From assembly GCF_014138045.1 (NCBI RefSeq), contig NZ_JACGXA010000001.1, positions 3,519,001 through 3,583,000 on the forward strand: a DNA stretch of 64,000 nt, read 5' to 3'. The stretch comes from Nocardioides ginsengisegetis (GTDB taxonomy: Bacteria > Actinomycetota > Actinomycetes > Propionibacteriales > Nocardioidaceae). The notes beneath the pieces were generated by a model. It was not told the DNA's origin, did not search any database, and saw only the letters and a list, made by a program, of their open reading frames with translations. Shown here piece by piece: positions 1 through 7,543 of the stretch. The position numbers and the translations under genes were made by a program. How positions within the stretch are numbered: position 1 is the stretch's first letter; each line of letters begins with the position of its first letter.

Positions 1-1
1 G

Positions 2-490
2 ACCCCCGTCGCCCTGGAGGCGATCCGTGCGATCGCCGACGAGGTGCCGGAGATCCTGGTCGGCGCGGGCACGATCGTCACGCCGGGCCAGGCCAAGGAG
101 GCGCTCGACGCGGGCGCACAGTTCCTCGTCTCGCCCGGGACGACCCCGGCCCTGCTGGGCGCGATGCTCGAGACGGGGCTGCCGTTCCTGCCCGGCACGG
201 CCACCGTCTCGGAGGTGCTCGGCGCGCTCGAGGCGGGCCTCACGGAGCTGAAGTTCTTCCCCGCGGAGGCATCGGGGGGTGCGGCGTTCCTGAAGTCGAT
301 CGCGTCGCCGGTGCCGGCCGCCCGCTTCTGCCCGACCGGCGGGATCACGGCCGCGACGGCACCGTCGTACCTCGCGCTGCCCAACGTGGGCTGCGTCGGC
401 GGCTCCTGGCTGACCCCGGCGGACGCCGTGGCCGCCGAGGACTGGGCGCGGATCGAGCGGCTCGCAGCGGAAGCCGCCGCCCTCGCCTGA
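2..490 (+). CDS. eda: KDPG aldolase, 5'-truncated by window edge
   Basis: Bifunctional 2-dehydro-3-deoxyphosphogluconate / 4-hydroxy-2-oxoglutarate aldolase of the Entner-Doudoroff and hexuronate routes, splitting KDPG into pyruvate and glyceraldehyde 3-phosphate in the cytoplasm. The frame is open from base 2; the first 162 visible residues lack roughly the N-terminal quarter of a typical 210-residue enzyme. Family hallmarks are GAGTIVTPGQA (about residue 21), FLVSPGTTP, and the Schiff-base lysine in LKFFPAEASGG (lysine near residue 84 of the visible part), followed by the phosphate-binding PTGGI. The start codon lies outside the window, so operon partners upstream (such as a sugar acid kinase) cannot be seen. 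Confidence 0.93.
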   Translation, partial: TPVALEAIRAIADEVPEILVGAGTIVTPGQAKEALDAGAQFLVSPGTTPALLGAMLETGLPFLPGTATVSEVLGALEAGLTELKFFPAEASGGAAFLKSIASPVPAARFCPTGGITAATAPSYLALPNVGCVGGSWLTPADAVAAEDWARIERLAAEAAALA

Positions 491-550
491 CCTCGCTGGG
501 TCGTGCTGCTGAGGGTGCGCCGGAGCGCTCCCTGGGCAGCACGACCCGGG

Positions 551-904
551 TCAGAGGATGAAGAAGAGCCCGACCAGCGCGGGGATCAGCCCGAGCAGCA
601 GCCACGGCCGGAGCGGGCTCTTCTGGTGGATCAGGAAGCCGGCCGCGACGCCGAGCACGCCGATGATCCCGGCGATCACGTCCACGCCGACCTGCGCACC
701 GGGGCGCGTGGTGTCGAGGTAGATCGCCGCGACGACCAGGCCTGCCGAGAGGTGGCCGATCGTGGTGACCGCCAGCACGGACATCACCCAGCGCTGGACC
801 TGCCCCATGCTCATCCCCGAGGAGGGGCGGGGGGCCGGACGCGGCGCGTTGGGGTCCATCAGGTGCCGCCGGCGTGGCGGCTGCGGGGCCGCGGGGTCGC
901 TCAC
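551..904 (-). CDS. small membrane protein with three helices
   Basis: I do not recognise this 117-residue protein as a named family. The first 30 or so residues are rich in Pro and Arg and probably cytoplasmic. Three hydrophobic stretches follow, near residues 38-58, 72-90 and 100-116, and the chain ends LFFIL. A GTG start is chosen because it overlaps the stop of tag in a GTGA arrangement, which suggests translational coupling. An internal ATG 15 codons later (MDPNAP) is an alternative start. Function unknown; the pairing with tag may be only an operon convenience. Confidence 0.7.
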   Translation of the reverse strand: MSDPAAPQPPRRRHLMDPNAPRPAPRPSSGMSMGQVQRWVMSVLAVTTIGHLSAGLVVAAIYLDTTRPGAQVGVDVIAGIIGVLGVAAGFLIHQKSPLRPWLLLGLIPALVGLFFIL

Positions 905-1488
905 CCCGCCATTGTCCCCGCTCCCCGGCGGTGGCAGCCCACCAGGTGGGTGTCGACGATGCCGATGGCCTCCATGAGCGCGTACATCGTCGTCGGGCCG
1001 ACGAACGTGAAGCCCTGCTTCTTGAGGGCCTTCGACAGGGCCAGGGACTCCGGCGACCTGCCCGGCAGCTCGCCGGTGGTGCGTGGGGCGGGCTGCACCG
1101 CGGGCGCGAACGCGCGGACGAGCTCCTCCAGGGAGCCGTCCAGCGCCAGGAGGGCCCGGGCGTTGACGATGGTCGCGTCCACCTTGAGCCGGTTGCGCAC
1201 GATGCCGGCGTCGGCCATCAGCGCGGCGACCTTGTCGGCGCCGTAGGCCGCCACGATCTCGGGGTCGAACCCGTCGAAGGCGGCCCGGAAGTTGTCGCGC
1301 TTGTTGAGGATCGTGGACCACGAGAGCCCCGACTGGAACGCCTCGAGGGTCAGCCGCTCGAAGATCGCGGTGTCGCCGCTGACGGGCATCCCCCACTCGG
1401 TGTCGTGGTAGTCCTGCATGACCCCGGGCGTCGCGCCCCAGGGACAGCGGGCGATGCCGTCCTCGCCCGTCACGGGTCCGCTGCTCAT
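901..1488 (-). CDS. tag: DNA-3-methyladenine glycosylase I
   Basis: Base-excision repair enzyme that removes 3-methyladenine from alkylated DNA. The 195-residue chain has the family zinc site: Cys15 (RCPWG), His28 (DYHDTEWG), His181 and Cys185 (HLVGC), with the same spacing as Cys4, His17, His175 and Cys179 of E. coli Tag. Glu49 in LEAFQSGLSW corresponds to catalytic Glu38. NRLKV and FVGPTTMYALMEA are also typical. The start is the ATG giving MSSGPVTG; an upstream in-frame start would add 14 residues without family character. The stop overlaps the following small membrane protein gene. Confidence 0.95.
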   Translation of the reverse strand: MSSGPVTGEDGIARCPWGATPGVMQDYHDTEWGMPVSGDTAIFERLTLEAFQSGLSWSTILNKRDNFRAAFDGFDPEIVAAYGADKVAALMADAGIVRNRLKVDATIVNARALLALDGSLEELVRAFAPAVQPAPRTTGELPGRSPESLALSKALKKQGFTFVGPTTMYALMEAIGIVDTHLVGCHRRGAGTMAG

Positions 1489-1534
1489 GTCCTCATCCAA
1501 GCAAACCCCTCCGACGCCGCTCGTTTGCACAATG

Positions 1535-1553
1535 CGTTAGTCGCGACTAACGT
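1535..1553 (+). promoter_or_regulatory. 18-bp palindromic operator over a leaderless -10 box
   Basis: CGTTAGTCGCGACTAACG (1535-1552) is a perfect palindrome. The sequence TAACGT (1548-1553) at its right edge fits a TAnnnT -10 box and ends 7 bases before the GTG of the ArsR-type gene, so the mRNA would start at the start codon. A repressor bound here would block its own promoter. Palindrome and spacing are seen directly; autorepression is inferred from ArsR-family practice. Confidence 0.65.
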
Positions 1554-1560
1554 ATTACGC

Positions 1561-1881
1561 GTGACCGACGCCCTCTCCGCAGCCGCCGAGCCGACCCGGC
1601 GACGCATCCTGCAGATCCTGGCGTCGCACCCGCTCACCGTGAGCGAGATCGCCGCAGAGTTCACCGTCACCCGGTCGGCCATCAGCCAGCACCTGCTGCT
1701 GCTGGCCGAGGTGGGGCTGGTGGACGCGGAGAAGGTCGGGCGGCAGCGGATCTACCGCGTCCGCCCGTCCGGACTGCGTCAGCTCCAGGCCGAGATCGAC
1801 CGCTTCTGGACCGACGAGCTCGACCTGCTCGTCGCCGACGCCCACGCCGTGCACCCCAACCCGCAAAGGAACGAACGATGA
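1561..1881 (+). CDS. ArsR-family winged-helix repressor
   Basis: A 106-residue DNA-binding protein. Residues about 8-80 form the winged helix: AEPTRRRILQIL, then LTVSEIAAEFTVTRSAISQHLLLLAEVGLV as the helix-turn-helix, then the wing GRQRIYRV. No CxC-type metal site is visible, so the metal-sensing branch is unlikely; this matches the ArsR subgroup often paired with SRPBCC/AHSA1 proteins. The GTG start follows a -10 box directly, so translation is probably leaderless. The last bases overlap the next gene as ATGA, so the two are almost certainly co-translated. Probably autorepressed through the adjacent palindrome. Confidence 0.88.
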   Translation: MTDALSAAAEPTRRRILQILASHPLTVSEIAAEFTVTRSAISQHLLLLAEVGLVDAEKVGRQRIYRVRPSGLRQLQAEIDRFWTDELDLLVADAHAVHPNPQRNER

Positions 1882-2861
1882 CGTTCGCCAAGACCGTCCA
1901 GCTGCCCGTCGACATCGACGAGGCCTTCGCCCTGGTCACCCAGCCCGAGCGCCTGCGCCGCTGGCAGACCGTGTCGGCCGTCGTCGACCTCCGGGTCGGC
2001 GGCGACTACCGCTGGACCGTGACCCCCGGCCACATCGCGACCGGCACCTACCGCGAGCTCGAGCCCGGCAAGCGGGTCGTGTTCGGCTGGGGCTGGGACG
2101 GCAGCGCCGACCTCCCCGGCGACTCCTCGACCGTGACGATCACCCTCGAGCCGAGCGAGGGCGGCACGTCGGTGACGCTGGTCCACGAGGGCCTCACCGC
2201 CGAGCAGGAGGTGGGCCACGCCGAGGGCTGGAACCACTTCCTCGGCCGCCTCGAGCAGGCCGCCGCCACCGGCGACGCCGGTGCCGACGAGTGGGCCGCC
2301 GCCCCCGCGAACCTCGACCAGCTCGTCGCCGCCGAGGCCACGCTGGCCGTGCTCCAGCCGGTGCTGCGCAACCTCACCAACGAGGACCGCACCAAGGCCA
2401 CGCCGTGCTCCGAGTACGACTGCCATGCGCTGGCCGAGCACCTCTTCGGCTCGCTCACCGGCCTCGGCCGGATGGTCGGCGCCGAGGTCGTGAACCCCGA
2501 CGAGGGCTCGCTGGAGAACCGGGTCGCGGTGATGGCGGAGCAGGCGATCAGCGCGTGGCGCGCCCGCGGCCTCGAGGGCGTCGTACCCGGCCCGGGCGGC
2601 AACGACTTCCCGGCCGCCCTGGCCGTGAACATCCTGTCGCTGGAGTTCCTGCTGCACGCGTGGGACTTCGCCCAGGCGACCGGCCAGAAGCTGGCCGTCT
2701 CGGACGAGCTGGCGACCTATGTCCTCGGCCTCGCCGAGCAGGTCGTCCCGGGCGCCCGGGCCGGCGGCGCCTTCGCCGACGAGGTCGACGCCGCCGCGGA
2801 CGCCTCCCCCATGGAGCGCCTCGTGGCCTACACCGGCCGCCGCCCGCTCGCCGCAGCCTGA
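1878..2861 (+). CDS. SRPBCC/AHSA1 domain fused to TIGR03086-type DinB-like domain
   Basis: A 327-residue two-domain protein. Residues 1-135 are an SRPBCC ligand-binding fold of the AHSA1 type (VDIDEAFALVTQPERLRRWQ at the start, VTLVHEGLTAE and a WNHFL motif at the end). Residues about 145-327 resemble the TIGR03086 / mycothiol-dependent maleylpyruvate isomerase N-terminal family, a DinB-like four-helix bundle, with candidate metal-binding histidines in CHALAEHLFG and in EFLLHAWDFA. The substrate is unknown. It overlaps the ArsR gene by 4 bases, so the repressor probably controls it. A role in handling or detoxifying a small hydrophobic compound is plausible but unproven. Confidence 0.82.
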   Translation: MTFAKTVQLPVDIDEAFALVTQPERLRRWQTVSAVVDLRVGGDYRWTVTPGHIATGTYRELEPGKRVVFGWGWDGSADLPGDSSTVTITLEPSEGGTSVTLVHEGLTAEQEVGHAEGWNHFLGRLEQAAATGDAGADEWAAAPANLDQLVAAEATLAVLQPVLRNLTNEDRTKATPCSEYDCHALAEHLFGSLTGLGRMVGAEVVNPDEGSLENRVAVMAEQAISAWRARGLEGVVPGPGGNDFPAALAVNILSLEFLLHAWDFAQATGQKLAVSDELATYVLGLAEQVVPGARAGGAFADEVDAAADASPMERLVAYTGRRPLAAA

Positions 2862-2877
2862 GCGACGCGTGCCGCGG

Positions 2878-3594
2878 TCAGCTGCGGTACTCCGGGTTCT
2901 CCCAGCCGAAGCGGGTGCCGGCGTTCCACTCGGAGCGCTGGTTCCCGTAGCCCGGCACGCCGCCGGCGTCCTTGAGCATCTTGGCCAGGTGCATGAGGTT
3001 CCACGTCATGAAGGTTGTGTTGCGGTTGGTGAAGTCGTTCTCGGGCCCGCCGCTGCCGGGGTCGAGGTACGACGGTCCCGGGCCGGCCTCGCCGATCCAG
3101 CCGGCGTCGGCGTTCGGCGGGATCGTGTAGCCGATGTGCTGGAGGCTGTAGAGGACGTTCTGGGCGCAGTGCTTGATGCCGTCCTCGTTGCCGGTGATGA
3201 GGCAGCCGGCGACGCGCCCGTAGAAGAGGTACTGGCCCTTGTCGTTGAGCATCCCGCTCAGCGCGTAGAGCCGCTCGATCACCTTCTTGGTGATGCTCGA
3301 GTTGTCCCCCAGCCAGATCGGGCCCGCGACCACCAGGATGTCGCTGTCGAGGATCTGCGGATAGATGTCGGGCCAGGCGTCCGTCGCCCAGCCGTGCTCA
3401 CGCATGTCGGGATAGACGCCGGTCGCGATGTCGTGGTCGACCGGCCGGATCACCTCCACCGTGACGCCCTGCTTGAACATGATGGCGGCGCTGGCGTCGA
3501 CCAGGCCCTCGGTGTGGCTGAGCTCGGGGCTCTTCTTCAGGGTGCAGTTGAGGTAGGTGGCCTTGAGGCCGCTGAAGTCGTGCTCGTCGGTCAT
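2878..3594 (-). CDS. flavodoxin-like NAD(P)H-dependent FMN reductase
   Basis: A 238-residue protein with a flavodoxin-like fold. LKATYLNCTLKKSPELSHT at residues 7-25 is the phosphate/FMN loop region of NADPH-dependent FMN reductases. SDILVVAGPIWLGDNSSITK gives the conserved P-I-W-L-G flavin-contact strand, and GRVAGCLITGNEDG the second loop. The ATG giving MTDEHDFSG is chosen because the longer open frame upstream is low-complexity. It is divergent from the TfoX-domain gene, with three GTGACCA repeats between them. The electron acceptor is unknown. Confidence 0.8.
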   Translation of the reverse strand: MTDEHDFSGLKATYLNCTLKKSPELSHTEGLVDASAAIMFKQGVTVEVIRPVDHDIATGVYPDMREHGWATDAWPDIYPQILDSDILVVAGPIWLGDNSSITKKVIERLYALSGMLNDKGQYLFYGRVAGCLITGNEDGIKHCAQNVLYSLQHIGYTIPPNADAGWIGEAGPGPSYLDPGSGGPENDFTNRNTTFMTWNLMHLAKMLKDAGGVPGYGNQRSEWNAGTRFGWENPEYRS

Positions 3595-3638
3595 GGACCC
3601 ACTGTCCTGCCGGTGATCGGCCGGCACAACGGACCAAT

Positions 3639-3669
3639 GTGACCATGTGGTGACCACTGAGGGTGACCA
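3639..3669. repeat. three GTGACCA direct repeats in a divergent promoter region
   Basis: GTGACCA occurs at 3639-3645, 3650-3656 and 3663-3669, that is at 11- and 13-base intervals, close to one helical turn. The region lies between the divergent FMN-reductase and TfoX-domain genes and may be an array of sites for one regulator. No regulator gene is adjacent. Confidence 0.45.
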
Positions 3670-3724
3670 GGACCGATGACAGCGCCGGCCTTGCGAGGAC
3701 GGCCGGGAGTGGAAGGATCCGGAC

Positions 3725-4087
3725 ATGAAGATGCCCAGGCACACCGACGAGGACAAGGCACGCTTCCGTGACCTCGTGCCCGAGGGCCCGGGCGTCGAGG
3801 TGAAGCCCATGTTCGGCAGCCTCGGCGCGTTCGTCAACGGCAACATGTTCGCCGGGCTGTTCAGCCCGAACATCGGCGTGAAGCTCGACCCCGAGTCGCT
3901 CGAGGAACTCCGCGGCATCGAGGGCAGCGGGCCCTTCGGCCCCGCGGAGCGCCCGATGGGCGGCTACCTCTCGCTGCCCACCTCGTTCACCGACGAGCAG
4001 GCGAGCGCATGGGTCGAACGTGCGCGTGAGCACGTCGCGACGCTCCCGCCCAAGGTGAAGAAGCCCAAGCCCGCCAAGAAGGCCTGA
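3725..4087 (+). CDS. TfoX N-terminal domain protein
   Basis: A 120-residue protein matching the stand-alone TfoX/Sxy N-terminal domain: VEVKPMFGSLGAFVNGNMFAGLF, then IGVKLDPESLEEL and the region around FGPAERPMGGYLSLP. These small proteins are widespread in actinobacteria and, unlike full-length TfoX of gammaproteobacteria, have no established link to competence. The tail KVKKPKPAKK is strongly basic and could touch nucleic acid. Two ATG codons (3725 and 3731) are possible starts. It converges on the pirin gene with only 7 bases between the stops. Confidence 0.85.
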   Translation: MKMPRHTDEDKARFRDLVPEGPGVEVKPMFGSLGAFVNGNMFAGLFSPNIGVKLDPESLEELRGIEGSGPFGPAERPMGGYLSLPTSFTDEQASAWVERAREHVATLPPKVKKPKPAKKA

Positions 4088-4094
4088 ACCTCGG

Positions 4095-5090
4095 TCAGCG
4101 ACGTTCCTTCAGCCGCGCGTTCGGGAGCTCGGGCGCGGGGATCGGGGGCAGGTGGTCGCCCACCACGATCCCGAACCGGCCGTCGGCCATCTCCTGGGAG
4201 TCCGGGACCACGCGGCCGTCGCGGGTGAGCTGGTCCTGCCACTCCTGCCGGAAGCCCGCGATCTCCTCGTGGGTGCGGCCCACGAAGTTCCACCACATCA
4301 CGATGGACTCGCCGAACGGTGGCCCGCCGAGGAGCAGGACCCGGGCGGGCTGCTCGCGGGCGGCGAGGGTGAGGCGGGTGCGCCCCGGCGGCACGTAGGC
4401 CAGGTCGTGCTGCTTGACCTCGACGCCGGCCACCTCGACGACGCCGGTGTCGACCAGCACGCCGTGCTCGAAGGCCTCGTCGACCTCGAGGTCGACGCTC
4501 CCGCCCGGCTCCAGCAGGATCTCCGCACCCAGCAACGGCGTGTAGGTCGGCACCGGCGACGTGTCGCCCAGCAGCGAGCCGAGGAACACCCGCGCCTCCC
4601 ACCGGTCCCCCGACACGGGCTCCGGTGCGTGGTGGGCGAAGCCGGGCTCGGTGTCCCGGTCACCGTCGGGGAGGGCCACCCACAGCTGGGCGCCGTGCAG
4701 CTCGGTCGTGTCCGGGGTCGACACCTCCGAGTGGCTGATCCCACGCCCGGCGGTCATCAGGTTGACCTCGCCGGGACGGACCAGCGCGTGGTTGCCGGCG
4801 CTGTCGCGGTGCTCGATCTCGCCGGCGAACAGCCAGCTCACGGTCTGCAGCCCGGTGTGCGGGTGCGGCGCGACGCTCATCCCCGCGCGGTCGGTCACGT
4901 CGTCGGGACCGTAGTGGTCCACGAAGCACCACGCGCCGATCAGGGAGCGGTCGCGCTGGGGCAGGGTCCGGCGTACGTGCATGGCACGGGGACCGCCCAG
5001 CGGCACCTCGCGCGGCGTCAGTATCTGGACGCCATGGGGAGAGCCGCTCGCGCAGCTGAGCTCGTCCGGGTCGTCCTCGAGGTTGCTCAC
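4095..5090 (-). CDS. pirin-family bicupin
   Basis: A 331-residue bicupin. The N-terminal cupin carries the pirin metal site: His76 and His78 (APHPHTGLQTV), His120 and Glu122 (GISHSE), with spacing close to human pirin His56/His58/His101/Glu103. Residues about 195-290 are the C-terminal pirin domain (LEPGGSVDLEVDEAFEHGVLV). Some bacterial pirins oxidise quercetin, others modulate enzymes; the role here is unknown. The start is a GTG. A short unusually Arg/Lys-rich end (NARLKERR) closes the protein. It is followed on the same strand, upstream, by the molybdopterin oxidoreductase 19 bases away, so co-transcription is likely. Confidence 0.9.
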   Translation of the reverse strand: MSNLEDDPDELSCASGSPHGVQILTPREVPLGGPRAMHVRRTLPQRDRSLIGAWCFVDHYGPDDVTDRAGMSVAPHPHTGLQTVSWLFAGEIEHRDSAGNHALVRPGEVNLMTAGRGISHSEVSTPDTTELHGAQLWVALPDGDRDTEPGFAHHAPEPVSGDRWEARVFLGSLLGDTSPVPTYTPLLGAEILLEPGGSVDLEVDEAFEHGVLVDTGVVEVAGVEVKQHDLAYVPPGRTRLTLAAREQPARVLLLGGPPFGESIVMWWNFVGRTHEEIAGFRQEWQDQLTRDGRVVPDSQEMADGRFGIVVGDHLPPIPAPELPNARLKERR

Positions 5091-5109
5091 GGCTCCATTG
5101 TGGCGCGGG

Positions 5110-7494
5110 TCAGCTCAGGTGGTCCGGCTCGACATGGCGCTTCTCCTCATCGCCACGACCCTCCTCGGACGCCTCCGGCTCCTCCACCTCGGCGCGCCCC
5201 ACGGCCGGCAGCTCGGCGGCGTGCGGCTCGAGCCGCACGACCACGGACTTGAACGCCGGCTGGTTGCTGCCCTCGGCCTTGGAGTCGAGGGGCACCAACG
5301 CGTTCGCCTCGGGGTAGTAGGCGCCGGTGCAGCCGCGCGGGGTGTCGTAGGAGACCACCCGGAACTTCGGCGCCATGCGCTCGGTGCCGTCCTGCCACTC
5401 GCTGACGATGTCGACCATCTGGCCGTCCTCCAGACCCAGCGCCACGATGTCGTCGGGATTGACGAAGACCACCCGGCGGCCGTTCTTGATGCCGCGATAG
5501 CGGTCGTCAAGGCCGTAGATCGTGGTGTTGAACTGGTCGTGCGAGCGCATCGTCTGCAGCAGCAGTCGGCCCTCGGGCACGTGCAGCACCTCGGTCGGGC
5601 TGACCGTGAAGATCGCCCTGTCCTTCTCCGTGGGGAACGTGCGGCTGTCTCGCGGGGGGTGCGGAAGCACGAACCCACCAGGCTGGTCGACCTTCTCGTC
5701 GTACCCCGCACAGCCGGGCACGACGCGAGCGATCCGGCGCCGGATCTCGGTGTAGTCGTCGCGGAACGACCGCCACGGCAGGTCATGGCGGTCCCCGAGG
5801 GTGGCCAGCGCCATCGAGCAGATGATGTCCACCTCGGACTTGAGCTGCTTCGACGCCGGCTTCAGCGGTCCCTGCGAGGCGTGCACCGAGCACACCGAGT
5901 CCTCGACCGTGACCCGTTGCGACCGACCGCCGGTGAGGTCCTTCTCGCTTCGGCCCAGGGCCGGCAGGATCAACGCCTCGCGCCCAGTGACGACGTGGGA
6001 GCGGTTGGGCTTCGTGGAGACGTGCACGGTGAGGTCGGCCTGACGCAGGGCGTCCTCGGTGACGGCGGTGTCGGACATGGCCGAGACGAAGTTGCCCCCC
6101 ATGCCGAAGAAGACCTTCGCCCTCCCGTCGCGGAACGCCTTGACGGCGGCCACGGCGTCGAAGCCGTGCTCGCGCGGCGGCTCGAAGCCGAACTCGTCGC
6201 GCAGCGAGTCGAGGAAGTGGCCGGGCGGCCGTTCCCAGATCCCCATCGTGCGGTCGCCCTGGACGTTGGAGTGGCCGCGCACCGGGAACAGGCCGGCACC
6301 GGGCTTGCCGATGTTGCCCTGCAGGAAGGCGAGGTTGGAGATCTCCTTGACGGTCGCGACGCCGTTGCGGTGCTGGGTGATCCCCATCGCCCAGCAGATC
6401 ACTGTCTTGCTGGAGGCGGCCAGCATGCGGGCGGCCTCCTCGATCACGGCACGGGTCAGGCCGGTGGAGCGCAGGACCAGGTCCCAGTCCAGGGCGCGCA
6501 GGTGGTCGGCCCAGGCCTCGAAGCCGTAGGTGTGCTGGTCGATGAAGTCCCGGTCGAGGTGGCCACCCTCCAGCAGCAGCGCCGAGAGGGCCTGGAAGAG
6601 TGCCAGGTCTCCGTTGATCCGGACGGGCAGGTGCAGGTCGGCCATCTCGGTGCCGTGCCCGACGACGCCCTTGGCTTTCTGCGGGTTCTTGAAGCGGACC
6701 AGCCCCGCCTCCTTGAGCGGGTTCACGGCGATGATCTTCGCGCCGTTCTTCTTTGCGATCTCCAGGGCGGTCAGCATCCGTGGGTGGTTGGTGCCGGGGT
6801 TCTGCCCGGCGATGATGATCAGCTCGGCGTTGTGGACGTCCTCCAGGGTCACGGACGCCTTGCCGATCCCGATCACCTCGGCGAGACCCACCGACGTCGA
6901 TTCGTGGCACATGTTGGAGCAGTCCGGCAGGTTGTTGGTTCCGAACGCGCGGGCGAACAGCTGGTAGGCGAAGGCGGCCTCGTTGGAGGTCTTGCCGGAG
7001 GTGTAGAACACCGCCTCGTCCGGGCTCGTCAGGCCGTTGAGGTGCCGCCCGATCAGCTCGAAGGCGCCGTCCCACGTAATGGGCTCGTAGTGAGTGGCGT
7101 TGACGCGCTTGACCATCGGCTCGGTGATCCGACCCTGCTGGCCCAGCCAGTAGTCGGTCTTGCCTGCGAGCTCCTCCAGCGAGTGCTCCCGGAAGAAGTC
7201 CGCGTCCACCCGCCTCAGGGTGGCCTCCTCGGTGACCGCCTTGGCGCCGTTCTCGCAGAACTCCGCGGTGTGCCGGTGCTCCGGGTCGGGATCGGGCCAG
7301 GCGCAGCCCTGGCAGTCGAACCCGTCGACCTGGTTGAGCTTCAGCAGTGTCTGCGCCGTGCGGACGGGGCCCATCTGCTCGAGTGCCCTCTTCATGCTGA
7401 CCGCGACCGCGGTCACCCCCGCGGCCGCATGGGCCGAGCCCTCGACCTCCAGCTCAGACTCGTCGATGTCCTGGCTCGGCGGCTTTCGGCTCAT
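5110..7494 (-). CDS. FdhF/YdeP-family molybdopterin oxidoreductase
   Basis: A 794-residue catalytic subunit of the molybdopterin-dependent formate dehydrogenase-like family (YdeP branch). Order of motifs: GFDCQGCAWPDPDP near residue 58, EFCENGAKAV near 78, ITWDGAFELIGRHL near 140, TSGKTSNEAAFAYQLFARAFGTNN near 165, NMCHESTSVGL near 193, GQNPGTNHPRML near 230, then GGNFVSAMSD near 470 and the C-terminal molydopterin dinucleotide-binding domain (about 640-780, with TPRGCTGAYYPEANALVPL). The N-terminal cysteines are CxxC followed by a third after 15 residues, not the usual CxxCxxxC iron-sulfur site. Substrate unknown; E. coli YdeP has been linked to acid resistance. Not flanked by FdhD or other subunit genes here. 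Confidence 0.88.
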   Translation of the reverse strand: MSRKPPSQDIDESELEVEGSAHAAAGVTAVAVSMKRALEQMGPVRTAQTLLKLNQVDGFDCQGCAWPDPDPEHRHTAEFCENGAKAVTEEATLRRVDADFFREHSLEELAGKTDYWLGQQGRITEPMVKRVNATHYEPITWDGAFELIGRHLNGLTSPDEAVFYTSGKTSNEAAFAYQLFARAFGTNNLPDCSNMCHESTSVGLAEVIGIGKASVTLEDVHNAELIIIAGQNPGTNHPRMLTALEIAKKNGAKIIAVNPLKEAGLVRFKNPQKAKGVVGHGTEMADLHLPVRINGDLALFQALSALLLEGGHLDRDFIDQHTYGFEAWADHLRALDWDLVLRSTGLTRAVIEEAARMLAASSKTVICWAMGITQHRNGVATVKEISNLAFLQGNIGKPGAGLFPVRGHSNVQGDRTMGIWERPPGHFLDSLRDEFGFEPPREHGFDAVAAVKAFRDGRAKVFFGMGGNFVSAMSDTAVTEDALRQADLTVHVSTKPNRSHVVTGREALILPALGRSEKDLTGGRSQRVTVEDSVCSVHASQGPLKPASKQLKSEVDIICSMALATLGDRHDLPWRSFRDDYTEIRRRIARVVPGCAGYDEKVDQPGGFVLPHPPRDSRTFPTEKDRAIFTVSPTEVLHVPEGRLLLQTMRSHDQFNTTIYGLDDRYRGIKNGRRVVFVNPDDIVALGLEDGQMVDIVSEWQDGTERMAPKFRVVSYDTPRGCTGAYYPEANALVPLDSKAEGSNQPAFKSVVVRLEPHAAELPAVGRAEVEEPEASEEGRGDEEKRHVEPDHLS

Positions 7495-7543
7495 GCCCCC
7501 ATCCTTACCCCGTGGTCAACAACCGATGCGCCGGGGAGCCAGC

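Noticed and set aside
5110..7494. Molybdopterin oxidoreductase as a classical NAD-linked formate dehydrogenase
   Set aside because: The N-terminal iron-sulfur motif is not the classical one and no small subunit or FdhD gene is adjacent.
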